Assembly (NCBI GenBank): GCA_023450745.1
Contig: JAEXGR010000042.1
Span: 1-13,626 of the forward strand
Direction of reading: 5' to 3'
Source of the DNA: Synergistota bacterium
GTDB taxonomy: Bacteria; Synergistota; Synergistia; Synergistales; Synergistaceae
DNA: 13,626 nucleotides
This document shows positions 13,035 through 13,626 of the stretch, piece after piece; position 1 is the stretch's first letter, and every line of letters begins with the position of its first letter. The notes beneath the pieces are model-generated. The model ran no database searches. It was not told the origin of the DNA and saw only the letters and a program-made list of their open reading frames with translations. The position numbers and the translations under genes were made by a program.

Positions 13035-13063
13035 GAGACAATTAAAGTAATATCCGATACAAT
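13035..13063 (+). promoter_or_regulatory. Promoter candidate for the IS transposase genes
   Basis: GAGACA (13035-13040) and TACAAT (13058-13063), 17 bp apart, within the left end of the element and 27 bp before orfA. The -35 is a 4 of 6 match and the -10 a 5 of 6 match. Confidence 0.5.
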
Positions 13064-13090
13064 AAAGTAGACACACAAAGGAGGAGCCAC

Positions 13091-13378
13091 ATGGCTGACA
13101 TTAATCAAAACAAATATGATGAAGATTTCAAAAAATCACTCGTCTGGCTCCACCAAAACGGCAGGATACAGACACAGCTCTGCAAAGAGTACGGCGTTTC
13201 ACAGTCCGCCCTTGGCAAATGGGTGAAACAGTATTCCACCGTCCAAGTGGACGGCGGCGAAGTACTTACCGCTAAACAGGTCAAGGAGCTACAAAAACGC
13301 AATGCTCAGCTAGAGGAGGAAAACCTCATTTTAAAAAAAGCGATTGCCATATTCACGCCACATTCAAGCAACGATTAG
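13091..13378 (+). CDS. IS3-family transposase OrfA
   Basis: A 95-residue DNA-binding subunit of an IS3-family transposase. The N-terminal helix-turn-helix runs from about 8 to 48 (DEDFKKSLVWLHQNG ... LCKEYGVSQSALGKWVKQY). A leucine-zipper-like coiled coil follows (about 62-84: VKELQKRNAQLEEENLILKK), used in this family to multimerise OrfA and OrfAB. The ATG follows a strong GGAGGAG by four bases. Near its end the frame crosses an A7 run where ribosomes can slip to the orfB frame; without slippage it ends in TAG at 13376-13378. Length and layout are normal for an intact orfA. Confidence 0.92.
   Translation: MADINQNKYDEDFKKSLVWLHQNGRIQTQLCKEYGVSQSALGKWVKQYSTVQVDGGEVLTAKQVKELQKRNAQLEEENLILKKAIAIFTPHSSND
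13333..13339 (+). other. Programmed -1 frameshift site (A_AAA_AAA)
   Basis: Seven consecutive A, phased as A|AAA|AAA in the orfA frame (codons TTA AAA AAA GCG). This is a classical IS3-family slippery heptamer, and the -1 frame is open from here to the window end and encodes OrfB. I found no strong downstream stem-loop or upstream Shine-Dalgarno-like stimulator beyond the GAGGAGG at 13313-13319, which is 13 bases before the heptamer and could act as one. Confidence 0.75.
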
Positions 13379-13626
13379 GCGCTGTCCACAAGCTCCGCTT
13401 CCAGCACAATATCAAGACCCTCTGCCGGGTGCTGAATGTCAACAGGAGCACTTATTATAAGCACTTAAGACAGCAGCCCGCTCCCCGCGCTTTGGAAAGC
13501 CAGCGCCTTAAAAGCATGATTCTTCATATCTATGCAGATTATGACAAGCGTCTGGGCGCTTATAAAGTCCAGTACATACTTAAGCGTGACTATGGCATTA
13601 ACATCAGCATCGGAAGAGTGTACCGG
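13333..13626 (+). CDS. IS3-family transposase OrfB, 5' part (cut by window edge)
   Basis: The -1 frame relative to orfA stays open for 98 codons from the A7 site to the last base. It includes KQRLGAVHKLRFQHNIKTLC, then LNVNRSTYYKHL, and further on LKSMILHIYADYDKRLGAYKV and INISIGRVYR. This is the N-terminal HTH_21-type region that precedes the DDE integrase (rve) core in IS3-family OrfB; the catalytic residues lie beyond the window. It is probably made as an OrfAB fusion by slippage, since no good start codon with a ribosome site is seen near the junction. No stop or frameshift breaks it here, so the element may be active, but that needs the rest. Confidence 0.85.

Larger units (their letters stand above)
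13014..13626 (+). mobile_element. IS3-family insertion sequence, left end (runs off the window)
   Basis: The left part of an IS3-type element: orfA, an A7 slippery site and the start of orfB in the -1 frame. The left terminus is placed at the TGG at 13014, because the following TGGAGCTATACTAAAAAAGT-AGA-ACA shape resembles IS150-group ends (TG...CCC..AAAGT.GACA). An AAAGTAGA(G/C)ACA motif occurs twice, at about 13029-13040 and 13064-13074, and could be transposase binding sites. The right end and any target duplication are outside the window, so the exact boundary is approximate and completeness unknown. Confidence 0.75.

Noticed and set aside
12759..13076. 105-codon minus-strand frame opposite the exported mini-protein
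   Set aside because: It lies antisense to a gene with a clear signal peptide and motif, has an Arg/Cys-rich shadow composition and covers the end of the insertion sequence.

Overview
The window looks like chromosomal core DNA of a GC-rich, probably anaerobic bacterium. It carries a redox repressor Rex, a membrane pyrophosphatase with Na+-pump signatures, an RqcP-type S4 protein and a dnaG-rpoD pair. This mix would fit Synergistota (Cloacibacillus/Synergistes-like), but that is inference from gene content and my memory of these families, not a search result. From the left edge to about 12.4 kb every gene I can support lies on the minus strand. After that the strand switches and two short plus-strand genes follow, one of them in an insertion sequence that runs off the right edge.

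Reading the minus strand in transcription order (right to left): guaA (GMP synthase) ends in a clear terminator. fpg/mutM has its own near-consensus promoter. An AI-2E-family membrane permease and a MobB-like P-loop protein overlap by 8 bp and form a two-gene unit. hppA has a textbook promoter and ends at a strong 12-bp hairpin. dnaG and rpoD are joined by an ATGA stop/start overlap, a reduced form of the macromolecular-synthesis operon without rpsU next to it. A hairpin lies directly behind rpoD, and a new promoter then starts rqcP - eno - rex. At the far left edge are the first 17 codons of what looks like yajC.

Most of the window is housekeeping: replication priming, primary sigma factor, glycolysis with redox sensing, membrane energetics, DNA repair, purine synthesis and stalled-ribosome quality control. 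Several starts are non-ATG (GTG for rqcP; TTG for eno, and probably for the permease and yajC), each chosen from family fit, Shine-Dalgarno position or promoter position.

The accessory part is the right end. A 363-bp gene-poor stretch separates guaA from a 74-aa exported protein with an Ada-like Cys/His metal-binding motif. Next comes the left end of an IS3-family element (orfA, an A7 frameshift site, and the start of orfB). I found no tRNA, rRNA, CRISPR array or complete new multi-gene system. The points most worth a second look are the exported Ada-like mini-protein, the predicted ion specificity of HppA, the altered conserved motifs in enolase and Fpg, and the guaA leader hairpin.
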